Positions 36,576 to 44,739 of a DNA stretch of 64,000 bases are shown piece after piece. Within the stretch, counting starts at the first letter, position 1. Every line of letters starts with the position of its first letter. Below the pieces are notes generated by a model, which saw nothing but the letters and a program-made list of their open reading frames with translations, was not told where the DNA came from and ran no database searches. This stretch comes from an uncultured Bacilli bacterium (lineage in GTDB: Bacteria > Bacillota_I > Bacilli_A > RF39 > UBA660). The stretch lies in NCBI GenBank assembly GCA_934119965.1, contig CAKOTA010000002.1, positions 45,774-109,773 on the forward strand. The letters run 5' to 3'. The translations under genes and the position numbers were made by a program.

Positions 36576-37091
36576 TTAACCAATTATTCCCTTTAAAACA
36601 CCAAATGATAAAATCATCATTATTATTCCAGCTAAAAGAACACCTAAAGTTGCTGCTAAAAAAGATTTTTTCTTATTCATATCAAGTAATGCAGCAATTA
36701 AACATCCAGTCCAAGCACCTGTTCCAGGTAAAGGAATTCCTACAAATAATAATAATCCCAAAAATTCATATTTCTCAATTTGTTCTTTTTTAGACATTGC
36801 TTTATTTTCTAATTTAGTTGCTAAACCACTAAATAATTTTGTTTTTTTCATTTTATTGAATAATGGTGTGATAAACCATAAAATAAATGGTATAGGTATT
36901 ATATTTCCTAAAAAACAAACAATAAAACTTGTAACTGGGTTCATATCTAATAATGAAGCTGCTATTAGACCGCCTCTTAATTCTAGAATTGGTAACATTG
37001 AAATAATAAATACAATTAATTCTTTACCAAACGCTAAAGATGTTAACCCACCAAATAATCCTACTAAATTTTTTGCTAACTTATCTGTCAC
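36576..37091 (-). CDS. COG2426 / PF06695 small multidrug export-type membrane protein
   Basis: The 171-residue protein has about four to five membrane segments with MLPILELRGGLIAASLL and GIPLPGTGAWTGCLIAALLDM, the paired re-entrant-like motifs of this family. The name of the family is historic and no substrate is established. It ends the uvrB-lgt-trxB gene string, 2 nt after trxB. Confidence 0.88.
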   Translation of the reverse strand: MTDKLAKNLVGLFGGLTSLAFGKELIVFIISMLPILELRGGLIAASLLDMNPVTSFIVCFLGNIIPIPFILWFITPLFNKMKKTKLFSGLATKLENKAMSKKEQIEKYEFLGLLLFVGIPLPGTGAWTGCLIAALLDMNKKKSFLAATLGVLLAGIIMMILSFGVLKGIIG

Positions 37092-37093
37092 AA

Positions 37094-37978
37094 TTACATC
37101 TCCCTATCTTTTATTAAACTTGTAGCAGCTATTGCTCCTTCAGATGCTGCTGTTATAATTTGATAAACATCTTTTTTTATAACGTCTCCACAAGCATATA
37201 AACCTTTTATATTAGTTCTCATACTATTATCTACTATAATATAATTATTTTCTTTATTTACATCAATATTCAAATAATCTAAGTTAGGTGTTAATCCTAT
37301 ATATATGAATATTCCGGAACAATTAATTATTCCTTTATTTGTATTAACTGACACTATTTTTTCATTGTCACTATTAATACTATCAATGGTACAATTATAA
37401 ATTATTTCGATATTTTGTTTACTAAATACTTCTTCTTGCAATATTTTTGTTGCTCTTAAATTTTCACTTCGATTTAAAATAGTTACTTTTTTACATATTT
37501 TTGATAAATATAAACTTTCTTCAAAGGCACTATTTCCTCCACCAACAACAACTACTTCCAAATCTTTATATAAAGCTCCATCGCATAAAGCACAATAGCT
37601 AACACCTTTACCAATAAATTCATCTTCTATTCCTAATCTATTTGGAGTTCTTCCTGTTGCGATTACAACGTTTTTAGCTATATATTTTTCTTTATTTGTT
37701 TCAACAATAAAATTAACTTCTTTTGTGACATTAATTACTTTTTCATATTTTAATGGAATATTCATTGCATTAATTTGATCGTGAATATTCATAACTAATG
37801 TTGGACCATCTACTTTTGTAAAACCTGGATAATTTTCAACATTAGAAGTATTATTTATTTGACCACCAGGAATATAACTTTCAAATATTAATATATCTAA
37901 ATTTGCTCTTTTTAAATATATTGCCGCAGACATTCCTGATATACCTGAACCTACTACAATTGCATCATATATTTTCAT
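37094..37978 (-). CDS. trxB: thioredoxin reductase-like FAD/NAD(P)H oxidoreductase
   Basis: The enzyme passes electrons from NADPH through FAD and a dithiol to thioredoxin. The 294-residue protein has the FAD site GSGISGMSAAIYL (11-23), active-site Cys pair CALCDGA, NADPH site VVVGGGNSAFEE, and the C-terminal FAD motif YACGDV. Normal CATC reads CALC here. It lies 2 nt after lgt. Confidence 0.93.
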   Translation of the reverse strand: MKIYDAIVVGSGISGMSAAIYLKRANLDILIFESYIPGGQINNTSNVENYPGFTKVDGPTLVMNIHDQINAMNIPLKYEKVINVTKEVNFIVETNKEKYIAKNVVIATGRTPNRLGIEDEFIGKGVSYCALCDGALYKDLEVVVVGGGNSAFEESLYLSKICKKVTILNRSENLRATKILQEEVFSKQNIEIIYNCTIDSINSDNEKIVSVNTNKGIINCSGIFIYIGLTPNLDYLNIDVNKENNYIIVDNSMRTNIKGLYACGDVIKKDVYQIITAASEGAIAATSLIKDREM

Positions 37979-37980
37979 AG

Positions 37981-38742
37981 TTATTTCTCCCTATTCCTTA
38001 TTAATATAATTGCACCTATGATAATTCCTAAAATTGAAACTAATTGAGCTATTCTTAATGTTCCAAAGTATAAACTATCTTGTCTTAAAGATTCTATTAA
38101 AAATCTCCCTATTCCATACCATATTAAATATGTACTAAAGGTAGTTCCTTTTTTAAAGGCTCTACTTTTTTTCATAAATAATAATATTAAAAATCCAATT
38201 AAACACCATAATGATTCATATAAAAAGGTTGGATGATAATAGTTACCATTAATATGCATACCATCAATTATAAATTGTGGTATATGTAAGTTCTTAAGTG
38301 TTTCTAATGTAGTTACTGGACCATAAGCTTCACTATTCATAAAGTTTCCCCAACGACCTATTGCTTGACCTAATATTAAACTTACAACCATAATATCCAA
38401 AATTTTAAATGTATCTATATTATATTTTTTGGTGTAATAAATTGTAAAAATTAAAGATGCAATAACACCACCATGGATTGCTAAACCACCTTCCCATATT
38501 TTAAATATATCTAATAAATTATTAGAATAGTAATCTAAATTAAATAAAACATAGTATATTCTAGCACCTATTATTGCTATTGGTATTAAATAAAAGAAAT
38601 AGTTTGTTATAAAATCTTCACTAATATTTTCCTTTTTAGCATTCTTTAGAGCTAAAGTACCTCCTAATAAAAATCCTAAAAATATTATTATAGTATACCA
38701 ATAAATTTTAATTGTACCTAAATCTAAGAATATTGGATTCAT
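37981..38742 (-). CDS. lgt: prolipoprotein diacylglyceryl transferase
   Basis: Lgt adds diacylglycerol to the Cys of lipoprotein precursors such as the one at 1-669 and YidC. The 253-residue protein has seven membrane segments, the substrate motif GGLAIHGGVIAS, and the signature GRWGNFMNSEAYG. It belongs to a yvlD-lgt-trxB string. Confidence 0.96.
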   Translation of the reverse strand: MNPIFLDLGTIKIYWYTIIIFLGFLLGGTLALKNAKKENISEDFITNYFFYLIPIAIIGARIYYVLFNLDYYSNNLLDIFKIWEGGLAIHGGVIASLIFTIYYTKKYNIDTFKILDIMVVSLILGQAIGRWGNFMNSEAYGPVTTLETLKNLHIPQFIIDGMHINGNYYHPTFLYESLWCLIGFLILLFMKKSRAFKKGTTFSTYLIWYGIGRFLIESLRQDSLYFGTLRIAQLVSILGIIIGAIILIRNREK

Positions 38743-38744
38743 AA

Positions 38745-39164
38745 TTATTGTTCCTTTCCTATTACTGGTTTTATAACTAATTTATCCATTATCATATTCA
38801 TAATTGATATTAAAATGGCTGCTAAACAAGCTATAAAAATTCCGTGAGTTGTAAAATGATTTCCTAGTATTAAATCAACTATTTTCAAAATAATTACATT
38901 TATAAATGGATAAAATATGCCTAAAGTAAGGGCTGTTATTGGAATAGTGAATCTTACAATTATTGGTTTTATAGTTTGATTTAATATATATATTACAACA
39001 GATGCTATTAAAGCCCATAATCCGTAATAACTATTATCTATTTGAATTGTATTAGGAAATATCATTGATACAGTTACTAGTATTAATGAATAACCTACCA
39101 TATATATTAACCATTCTAGAAAATTGCTTATTCTTTTTTCATTTGATTTAATTTTTTCTTTCAC
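38745..39164 (-). CDS. YvlD-like phage-holin-4 family membrane protein
   Basis: The 139-residue protein has four membrane segments. ILNQTIKPIIVRFTIPITALTLGIFYP is reported here in part: LNQTIKPI and PITALTLGIF are the hallmark of the family PF04020, including Bacillus YvlD. Despite the holin name, chromosomal members are not lytic. The role is unknown; it lies between uvrB and lgt. Confidence 0.88.
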   Translation of the reverse strand: MKEKIKSNEKRISNFLEWLIYMVGYSLILVTVSMIFPNTIQIDNSYYGLWALIASVVIYILNQTIKPIIVRFTIPITALTLGIFYPFINVIILKIVDLILGNHFTTHGIFIACLAAILISIMNMIMDKLVIKPVIGKEQ

Positions 39165-39200
39165 TTATAGTCACCTTACTTTTGTCTATATTTCATTATA

Positions 39201-41150
39201 CTAAATATTTGCTTTTAATTCAAATAAAATATCTCTTAATTCTGTTGCTCTTTCAAAATCTAATTCTTTAGCAGCATTATGCATTTCTGTTTCAATTTTA
39301 TTTATTAATTCCATTGTTTCTTTTTTGCTTAATTTTTCTGGTGATTTTTCTTCTATTTCTTTATTATTTGTTACAACTTCTCTTATTTCTTTAATTATTG
39401 TTTTAGGAATAATATTATGTTCTTTATTATATTTCTCTTGAATAGTTCTTCTTCTTTCTGTTTCTTTAATTGCTTTATTCATTGAATCACTGATTGTATC
39501 AGCATACATTATTACACGACCATGTTCATTTCTAGCGGCTCTACCTATTGTTTGAATTAAACTTCTATCACTTCTTAAGAATCCCTGTTTATCAGCATCC
39601 ATTATTGCTACTAAAGATACTTCTGGAATATCTAATCCTTCTCTTAATAAATTTATTCCAACTAATACATCATATTTACCTAATCTTAAGTCTCTTATTA
39701 TTTTCATTCTTTCTAATGTTTTTACTTCACTATGAAGATATGCTACTTTTATATCTAGATTTTTTAAATATGTTGTTAATTCTTCTGCCATTCTTATTGT
39801 TAATGTTGTTATTAATATTCTTTCATTATTTTTGATTGTATTATTTATTTGTTCTAATAAATCATCTATTTGATTTTTTGTTGGTTTTACTTCAATAGTT
39901 GGATCTAATAATCCAGTTGGTCTTATTATTTGTTCAGCTACTATATTTGATTTTTCTAATTCATAATCACCTGGTGTTGCAGAAATGCAAATTACTTGAT
40001 TTATTTTGTCTTCAAATTCATTAAATTTTAACGGTCTATTGTCCATTGCACTTGGTAATCTAAATCCATAATCTACTAATACTTGTTTTCTAGCTTGATC
40101 TCCGTTATACATTCCTCTTACTTGAGGTAGCGTTACATGTGATTCATCTATTACAAGTAAAAAGTCTTTTGGGAAGAAATCTATTAATGTTGTTGGCGTT
40201 TCTCCTGGAGCTTTAAGTGCCAAATGTCGTGAATAGTTTTCAATTCCTCGACAGCTTCCTGTTTCAGCAAGCATTTCTAAGTCATAGTTCGTTCTTTCAT
40301 TTAATCTTTGATATTCTAATAGTTTATTATTTTCTTTAAAATATTTTAATCTTTCATTTAATTCTTCTCTTATGTTTATAACGGCTTTTTTGATTTTTTC
40401 ATCACTTGTTACGAAGTGACTGGCGGCAAATAAACTTATTGATTTTTTATTTTGTGTTATGGCTCCTGTTACAGTATCGTATTCATATATTTTTTCAATT
40501 TCGTCACCAAAAAATTCTATTCTTATCGCTTTTCCGTGAGTATTAATAGGCATTATTTCTAAAATATCGCCTTTTACTCTAAATGTTCCTCTTTTTAATT
40601 CTAAATTATTTCTTTCATAAAACATTTCAATTAGTTTTTCTAATACTTCATCTCTATCTATGTTATCACCTACATTAAGTGTTAACATTTTATTTTCATA
40701 TTCTTCTTTATCTCCTATACCATAGATACAAGAAACACTTGCAACTACAATTACATCATCTCTAGTTAATAGTGCAGATGTTGCAGCGTGTCTTAATTCA
40801 TCTATTTCGTCATTTATTGATGCATCTTTTTCGATGTAAGTATCTGATGAAGCCACATATGCTTCGGGTTGATAATAATCATAGTAAGAAACAAAGTAAC
40901 ATACGTGATTGTCGGGGAAGATCTCCTTGAGTTCCGCGTATAATTGCCCTGCAAGTGTCTTATTATGAGCTAAAACTAGGGTTGGCTTGTTTACTTTTTC
41001 TATAACATTTGCAATCGTAAAAGTTTTTCCAGTTCCAGTTGCACCAAGTAAAACTTGGTATTTTTCACCATTTTCAATTCCTTTAACTAATGCATCTATT
41101 GCTTGTGGTTGGTCCCCACTAGGTGTATATTTTGATTCTAGTTTAAACAT
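39201..41150 (-). CDS. uvrB: excinuclease ABC subunit B
   Basis: UvrB verifies DNA damage in nucleotide excision repair. The 649-residue protein has Walker [15 protein letters not shown] (residues 38-51), the beta hairpin region [13 protein letters not shown], helicase motifs DESHVTLPQ and [17 protein letters not shown], and the C-terminal UVR motif [17 protein letters not shown] that binds UvrC. uvrA does not follow; the next genes are yvlD-like and lgt. Confidence 0.98.
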   Translation of the reverse strand: MFKLESKYTPSGDQPQAIDALVKGIENGEKYQVLLGATGTGKTFTIANVIEKVNKPTLVLAHNKTLAGQLYAELKEIFPDNHVCYFVSYYDYYQPEAYVASSDTYIEKDASINDEIDELRHAATSALLTRDDVIVVASVSCIYGIGDKEEYENKMLTLNVGDNIDRDEVLEKLIEMFYERNNLELKRGTFRVKGDILEIMPINTHGKAIRIEFFGDEIEKIYEYDTVTGAITQNKKSISLFAASHFVTSDEKIKKAVINIREELNERLKYFKENNKLLEYQRLNERTNYDLEMLAETGSCRGIENYSRHLALKAPGETPTTLIDFFPKDFLLVIDESHVTLPQVRGMYNGDQARKQVLVDYGFRLPSAMDNRPLKFNEFEDKINQVICISATPGDYELEKSNIVAEQIIRPTGLLDPTIEVKPTKNQIDDLLEQINNTIKNNERILITTLTIRMAEELTTYLKNLDIKVAYLHSEVKTLERMKIIRDLRLGKYDVLVGINLLREGLDIPEVSLVAIMDADKQGFLRSDRSLIQTIGRAARNEHGRVIMYADTISDSMNKAIKETERRRTIQEKYNKEHNIIPKTIIKEIREVVTNNKEIEEKSPEKLSKKETMELINKIETEMHNAAKELDFERATELRDILFELKANI

Positions 41151-41440
41151 AATGACCTCCTTATTATAACTTATATCAACGTGTCCAACTGTTAAAAATT
41201 TGTGTCCTAAGACTACTAAAATAAGTCAATTTTTGGTAGTTAGCAATTGACATACATCCTAGCCACAAATTTAATAAATAATACTAAATAATACAATATA
41301 AAACTAAATGTTTTCTAGTAACTTATTTTAACACTTATTCCATAATAAAACAAGGAAACCATATTAGCTTCCATTTATTATTATTTCTATTTCTTGATGT
41401 GAAAATAATACTTCTTTGAAATATTTCATATTCAACCTTT
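41151..41440. other. 290-nt intergenic region upstream of uvrB
   Basis: On the minus strand a candidate promoter TTGTTT (41348-41353) with TAAAAT (41325-41330), spacer 17 nt and TG before the -10, would give uvrB a leader of about 165 nt. A short ORF starting MKYFKEVLFSHQE (about 21 codons) ends near 41365 and looks like a fragment. Two similar phrases, GTGTCCAACTGTTA and TGTGTCC, at 41180-41210 resemble the tips of some insertion sequences, but no transposase or clear repeat is present. No SOS box was recognised. Confidence 0.45.
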
Positions 41441-42040
41441 TTAATAAAATATACTACGACCAAAATCTTTTACTAAATTTTTTCTTAGATTTATGGAATT
41501 CTTTATTTGAGCATTTGTTATTTTTTCATTCAATTGTTTTTGTTCTAAATAGTATAGTCTTTCTTTTGCATTAAATAAAACATAGGAATTATATATACTT
41601 AATTTTTCATATGGTTCTTTTTGATGCAATTCTACATACTCTTTTAATTTATCATTAGTTTCTAATTCAGAAATAAATCTAAAAGACAATTCTTGTTCTT
41701 CATTCGTTAACCTACTTTGAATAAATGATTTTAAGGATGTACGCATAAAGTTTAAAACATAATCATGTTCTTCTTTATTACATTCTTTATTTTTATACTT
41801 TAATAGTAATTTTGATACTTTAAGTTGCTTTTTTATTCTTAAATATTCATCTAATTCTTCTGTTTCAATTGAGTTAGTATTTTTATTTTCCAATTGTTCT
41901 AAAAGTAATATTTCTTCTGGTTTTAAATAGCTTGTAAATTTTATCCATATATCAAGTGCATTTTTTAAATTTGCATACGAATCACTTATTACTGGATAAG
42001 ATAAAATTGTACTACTATTATTTAGTATAAGTTTTGCCAT
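41441..42040 (-). CDS. unknown 199-residue helical protein
   Basis: I do not recognise this protein. It has no signal peptide or membrane segment; it is Lys/Glu/Leu-rich and predicted almost all helical, with the runs ILLLEQLENKN, ELDEYLRIKKQLKVSKLL and KERLYYLEQKQLNEKI. A good AGGAGGT-like site (GGGAGGTTATT) precedes the ATG. It lies in an accessory region beside a surface protein and a dead regulator. Confidence 0.75.
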   Translation of the reverse strand: MAKLILNNSSTILSYPVISDSYANLKNALDIWIKFTSYLKPEEILLLEQLENKNTNSIETEELDEYLRIKKQLKVSKLLLKYKNKECNKEEHDYVLNFMRTSLKSFIQSRLTNEEQELSFRFISELETNDKLKEYVELHQKEPYEKLSIYNSYVLFNAKERLYYLEQKQLNEKITNAQIKNSINLRKNLVKDFGRSIFY

Positions 42041-42115
42041 AATAACCTCCCTAATTCTATTATATCAAATATAATAACACACAACAATATCTTAACTTTA
42101 TTGTAACTATAATCA

Positions 42116-43195
42116 TTATCTTCCAGCAGCAATATATTTTTTTGTTTCATAGAATCCAATTCCATTTGTATAATATAAATGAACATTTCCTACTTTTTCA
42201 TTTGGATATCCATCAGCAGATGGTTTTGGTTCTAAATAAGATTGAGCACCATTTCTATGAACCATTTGAGGTCTTCCTGTAACATCAAAATATTCGTCCA
42301 TATCAGTTTGAACTCTCCATTCATATAAATCTACTATTGTTCCATCTCCTGGTTCCATTGTTCCATATTTTATATATTGCCAATAAAAATTTGCTTCATA
42401 TATTGGATAAGTAGCACCTGGAATATGAGAATTTATTTCGTCTGGAACATAAGTCCATACTTTTTGTTTAATTTCTGAACCATATGCTTTTCCTTCAGCA
42501 AATAATTGATCACTTTTTTTCATCAAATAGTCTGAATCATATTCATCATCTGAATTTAATTGGTCGTCCGAATTATTTTGTGAAGTTGAAGGTGTTTGTT
42601 GAATGTTTGAATCAGTTGGTTTTTCATTATTGCTTTCAATACTATCTGAATTAGTTGGTTCTTCTTTGTTTTCTTTTACTATAATTGTAAAATCCTTTTC
42701 GGTTTTATTTTTTGAAGAATCCTCTGCTACAAATTTAACTTTATATTCACCAGCTTTATTAACCTCATAGTTTCCTTCTATTTTTATTTTTATTTCTTCT
42801 TTTGAATTGTCTGTTACGGTTGCTATTTCAGATAATTTTAATTCATCATTTATATTCAGTTCTATTTTATCATCTGACTTTATTTTTGGTTTTATTGTAT
42901 CAATAATCTTATATTCAATAGTTTGTTTTTTTGTTTTGGTTCTTATTTTATATTTGATATTATATTTGTTTTTTCCAAGTTTACTTGTATCAATATTTTC
43001 TTCTTTAATAGTTATATTTTTTGCATTTTTTAGTAATTTTGTATTTTTTACTTTAGAATTGACTTCAAATGTAGGATTTTTAATTATTTGTAATTCAGTA
43101 TTTGATTTTGTATTTAATAATATACAGATACTGATTGCTAAAACTAGTATTAAAAAACAGATTATTATAATTATTTTTTTCTTTTTCATTTCCAT
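42116..43195 (-). CDS. membrane-anchored protein with Ig-like repeats
   Basis: The 359-residue protein has an N-terminal anchor (about residues 8-27, IIIIICFLILVLAISICILL), two or three Ig-like modules of about 70 residues (30-175) with DTIKPKIKS and VTDNSKEEIKIKIEG, a Ser/Asn/Asp-rich linker (178-225), and a C-terminal domain of about 130 residues rich in Trp/Tyr (WTYVPDEI, EANFYWQYIKYG, VHLYYTNGIGFYETKK). The Ig-like part is clearly homologous to the lipoprotein at 1-669; anchoring differs (helix instead of lipid). It is probably exposed on the surface, function unknown. Confidence 0.82.
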   Translation of the reverse strand: MEMKKKKIIIIICFLILVLAISICILLNTKSNTELQIIKNPTFEVNSKVKNTKLLKNAKNITIKEENIDTSKLGKNKYNIKYKIRTKTKKQTIEYKIIDTIKPKIKSDDKIELNINDELKLSEIATVTDNSKEEIKIKIEGNYEVNKAGEYKVKFVAEDSSKNKTEKDFTIIVKENKEEPTNSDSIESNNEKPTDSNIQQTPSTSQNNSDDQLNSDDEYDSDYLMKKSDQLFAEGKAYGSEIKQKVWTYVPDEINSHIPGATYPIYEANFYWQYIKYGTMEPGDGTIVDLYEWRVQTDMDEYFDVTGRPQMVHRNGAQSYLEPKPSADGYPNEKVGNVHLYYTNGIGFYETKKYIAAGR

Positions 43196-43264
43196 ACTTC
43201 TTTCTAACTTTTATTACTTTTAATTTAACACTCAAACATTATTTAGTCAATATTTTGATATAAA

Positions 43265-43287
43265 ATAAAAAGACATAAAATGTCTTT
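43265..43287 (-). terminator. terminator after the XRE pseudogene
   Basis: The stem AAAGACAT/ATGTCTTT with a 3-nt loop, followed by T-rich sequence on the minus strand. Confidence 0.6.
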
Positions 43288-43560
43288 CTACTTTTTTAAA
43301 TATATAAATTTAGGTACATCATTAATTTCTATTATTGGAATAATTTCATTTTCTTTTTTTGACCTTTAATATTTCAAGAATAGATACATTTAAACTTTCA
43401 AATAAGATTTCTAAAAAGAAACATCTGGACATACCATTTCCCTTTACCATTTAGAAACAGCTTTATCCGTTACACCTATAAGGAGTGCTAAACCATCGTG
43501 AGTTAATCCTTTTTCTTTTCTTTTTTCGGATATAAATTTTCCTATTTTTTCATAATTCAT
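43288..43560 (-). pseudogene. degraded XRE-family regulator
   Basis: From the ATG at 43560 the frame reads MNYEKIGKFISEKRKEKGLT and ALLIGVTDKAVSKW, an unmistakable XRE helix-turn-helix, then hits TAA where the family continues WERG. Shifted frames further on still encode CPDVS, LEILFESLNVSILEILK and a tail IIPIIEINDVPKF, so at least two frameshifts are present. A ribosome site and a terminator remain, which suggests recent loss. Confidence 0.82.
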
Positions 43561-43635
43561 AATTTATTTCCTTTCATAGCATTAGAATACAAAAAAATCG
43601 GCTATATTTCAACCGACTTATCGTAGAATTAATAC

Positions 43636-44010
43636 TTATTTTTTAACTAATCTTTTTGTTTTAGCACAAGAATATGGTTGTAAAGTTTTTTCATCAACAA
43701 ATAATGAATTTAATCCAATTGGGATTGATAGTAGAATATTTTTTCTATTTAATTTTATAATTCTATTTTTATATTCCACTCCTTCAATAAATGTTGAAAT
43801 TAAATCAAATTCACTTGATGTTTTAATTAATATGACTTTTTCTTTATAAAGTTCATAATTCTCACTAATAGATGTAATACTTGTTGGAAAAATATCTTCA
43901 ATATCACTACAAATAAGCATATTATTATTTTTAATTTTAATTTCTGGTGTAATGTTTATATTTCGTTTTGTAACTTTGTAAATATTACCAATAAATATCT
44001 GTTGTTTCAT
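43636..44010 (-). CDS. unknown 124-residue protein
   Basis: No family recognised. The sequence is beta-rich and soluble (QQIFIGNIYKVTKRNINIT, KVILIKTSSEFDLISTF), with a C-terminal PYSCAKTKRLVKK. The ATG at 44010 was chosen for GGAG 7 nt before it. It lies 15 nt after the CHC2 zinc-finger gene, so the two are probably co-transcribed and may act together. Confidence 0.7.
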   Translation of the reverse strand: MKQQIFIGNIYKVTKRNINITPEIKIKNNNMLICSDIEDIFPTSITSISENYELYKEKVILIKTSSEFDLISTFIEGVEYKNRIIKLNRKNILLSIPIGLNSLFVDEKTLQPYSCAKTKRLVKK

Positions 44011-44025
44011 ATACATTCTCCATAT

Positions 44026-44679
44026 CTAAATATATTTCTTTTTACTTTCTTCTAATCTTAATTTTTTTTGTTTTACTTTTTGATATTCTTTGTAAGATGG
44101 TGTTTCTTCATAAATTTTTCTTACAAAATCTGTGCTACAAGATAATCTATCCGCAACTTTTTTAAAATAATAAATTGTTGGTTCATCCTCCAAAGGATGT
44201 AATTCTAAATATTTTTTTACTCTATCAGTTAAATAAATTGTTTTCATCTCACTTTTTTTCATCAAATTAGTATAATTATAGTAATTTTTAATTAATAAAT
44301 TATAAATTTTTAATTGATTTTCATTTAAAATTGATACATCAAACTGTCCAGAAATAACTCCTAAGATATCAGCAACACTATTAATATCTAAATTATATAC
44401 ACCCATTAGAAAATCAAAAGCATTACCTCTAGCACCACAACCAAAACAATAATATAAATGATAACGCTCATCAACAAAAAAATCATGACATGTTGAAGAA
44501 TTATTATGAAAAGGACAAAAATTATAAAAAAACTTATTATTTGGATATACTTTTAATATTGGTTTATTAATATGTAAATTAGAAAAAACTGATTCAACTA
44601 TTCCTAAAAGGAAAATATTTTTTTTAATTGAATACATTATTTCATCAGTATATTTTAAGTTATCAAAATCCCTATTCAT
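44026..44679 (-). CDS. stand-alone CHC2 (DnaG-type) zinc-finger protein
   Basis: The 217-residue protein carries a primase-type zinc ribbon: CPFH (Cys55, His58) and CFGCGARGNAFDFLM (Cys78, Cys81), matching the N-terminal DNA-binding domain of DnaG. No TOPRIM polymerase domain follows; the C-terminal 125 residues are helical and basic, with a possible HTH around KKVADRLSCSTDFVRKI. It could be a replication or mobilisation accessory protein from a mobile element, or a transcription-like factor. The start at 44679 follows AAGTGAAAT. The real dnaG must lie elsewhere. Confidence 0.82.
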   Translation of the reverse strand: MNRDFDNLKYTDEIMYSIKKNIFLLGIVESVFSNLHINKPILKVYPNNKFFYNFCPFHNNSSTCHDFFVDERYHLYYCFGCGARGNAFDFLMGVYNLDINSVADILGVISGQFDVSILNENQLKIYNLLIKNYYNYTNLMKKSEMKTIYLTDRVKKYLELHPLEDEPTIYYFKKVADRLSCSTDFVRKIYEETPSYKEYQKVKQKKLRLEESKKKYI

Positions 44680-44701
44680 AAATTTCACTTCGTTTCTATG
44701 T

Positions 44702-44730
44702 ATTCTAACATTTTTTATTAAAAAAAACAA
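44702..44730 (-). promoter_or_regulatory. promoter of the CHC2 gene pair
   Basis: TTGTTT (44725-44730) and TAGAAT (44702-44707) on the minus strand, spacer 17 nt with TG before the -10. Confidence 0.6.
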
Positions 44731-44739
44731 CAAAAAAGG

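Noticed and set aside
41171..41260. Insertion-sequence end upstream of uvrB
   Set aside because: Only short similar phrases (GTGTCC) are present; no paired inverted repeat, target duplication or transposase was found.
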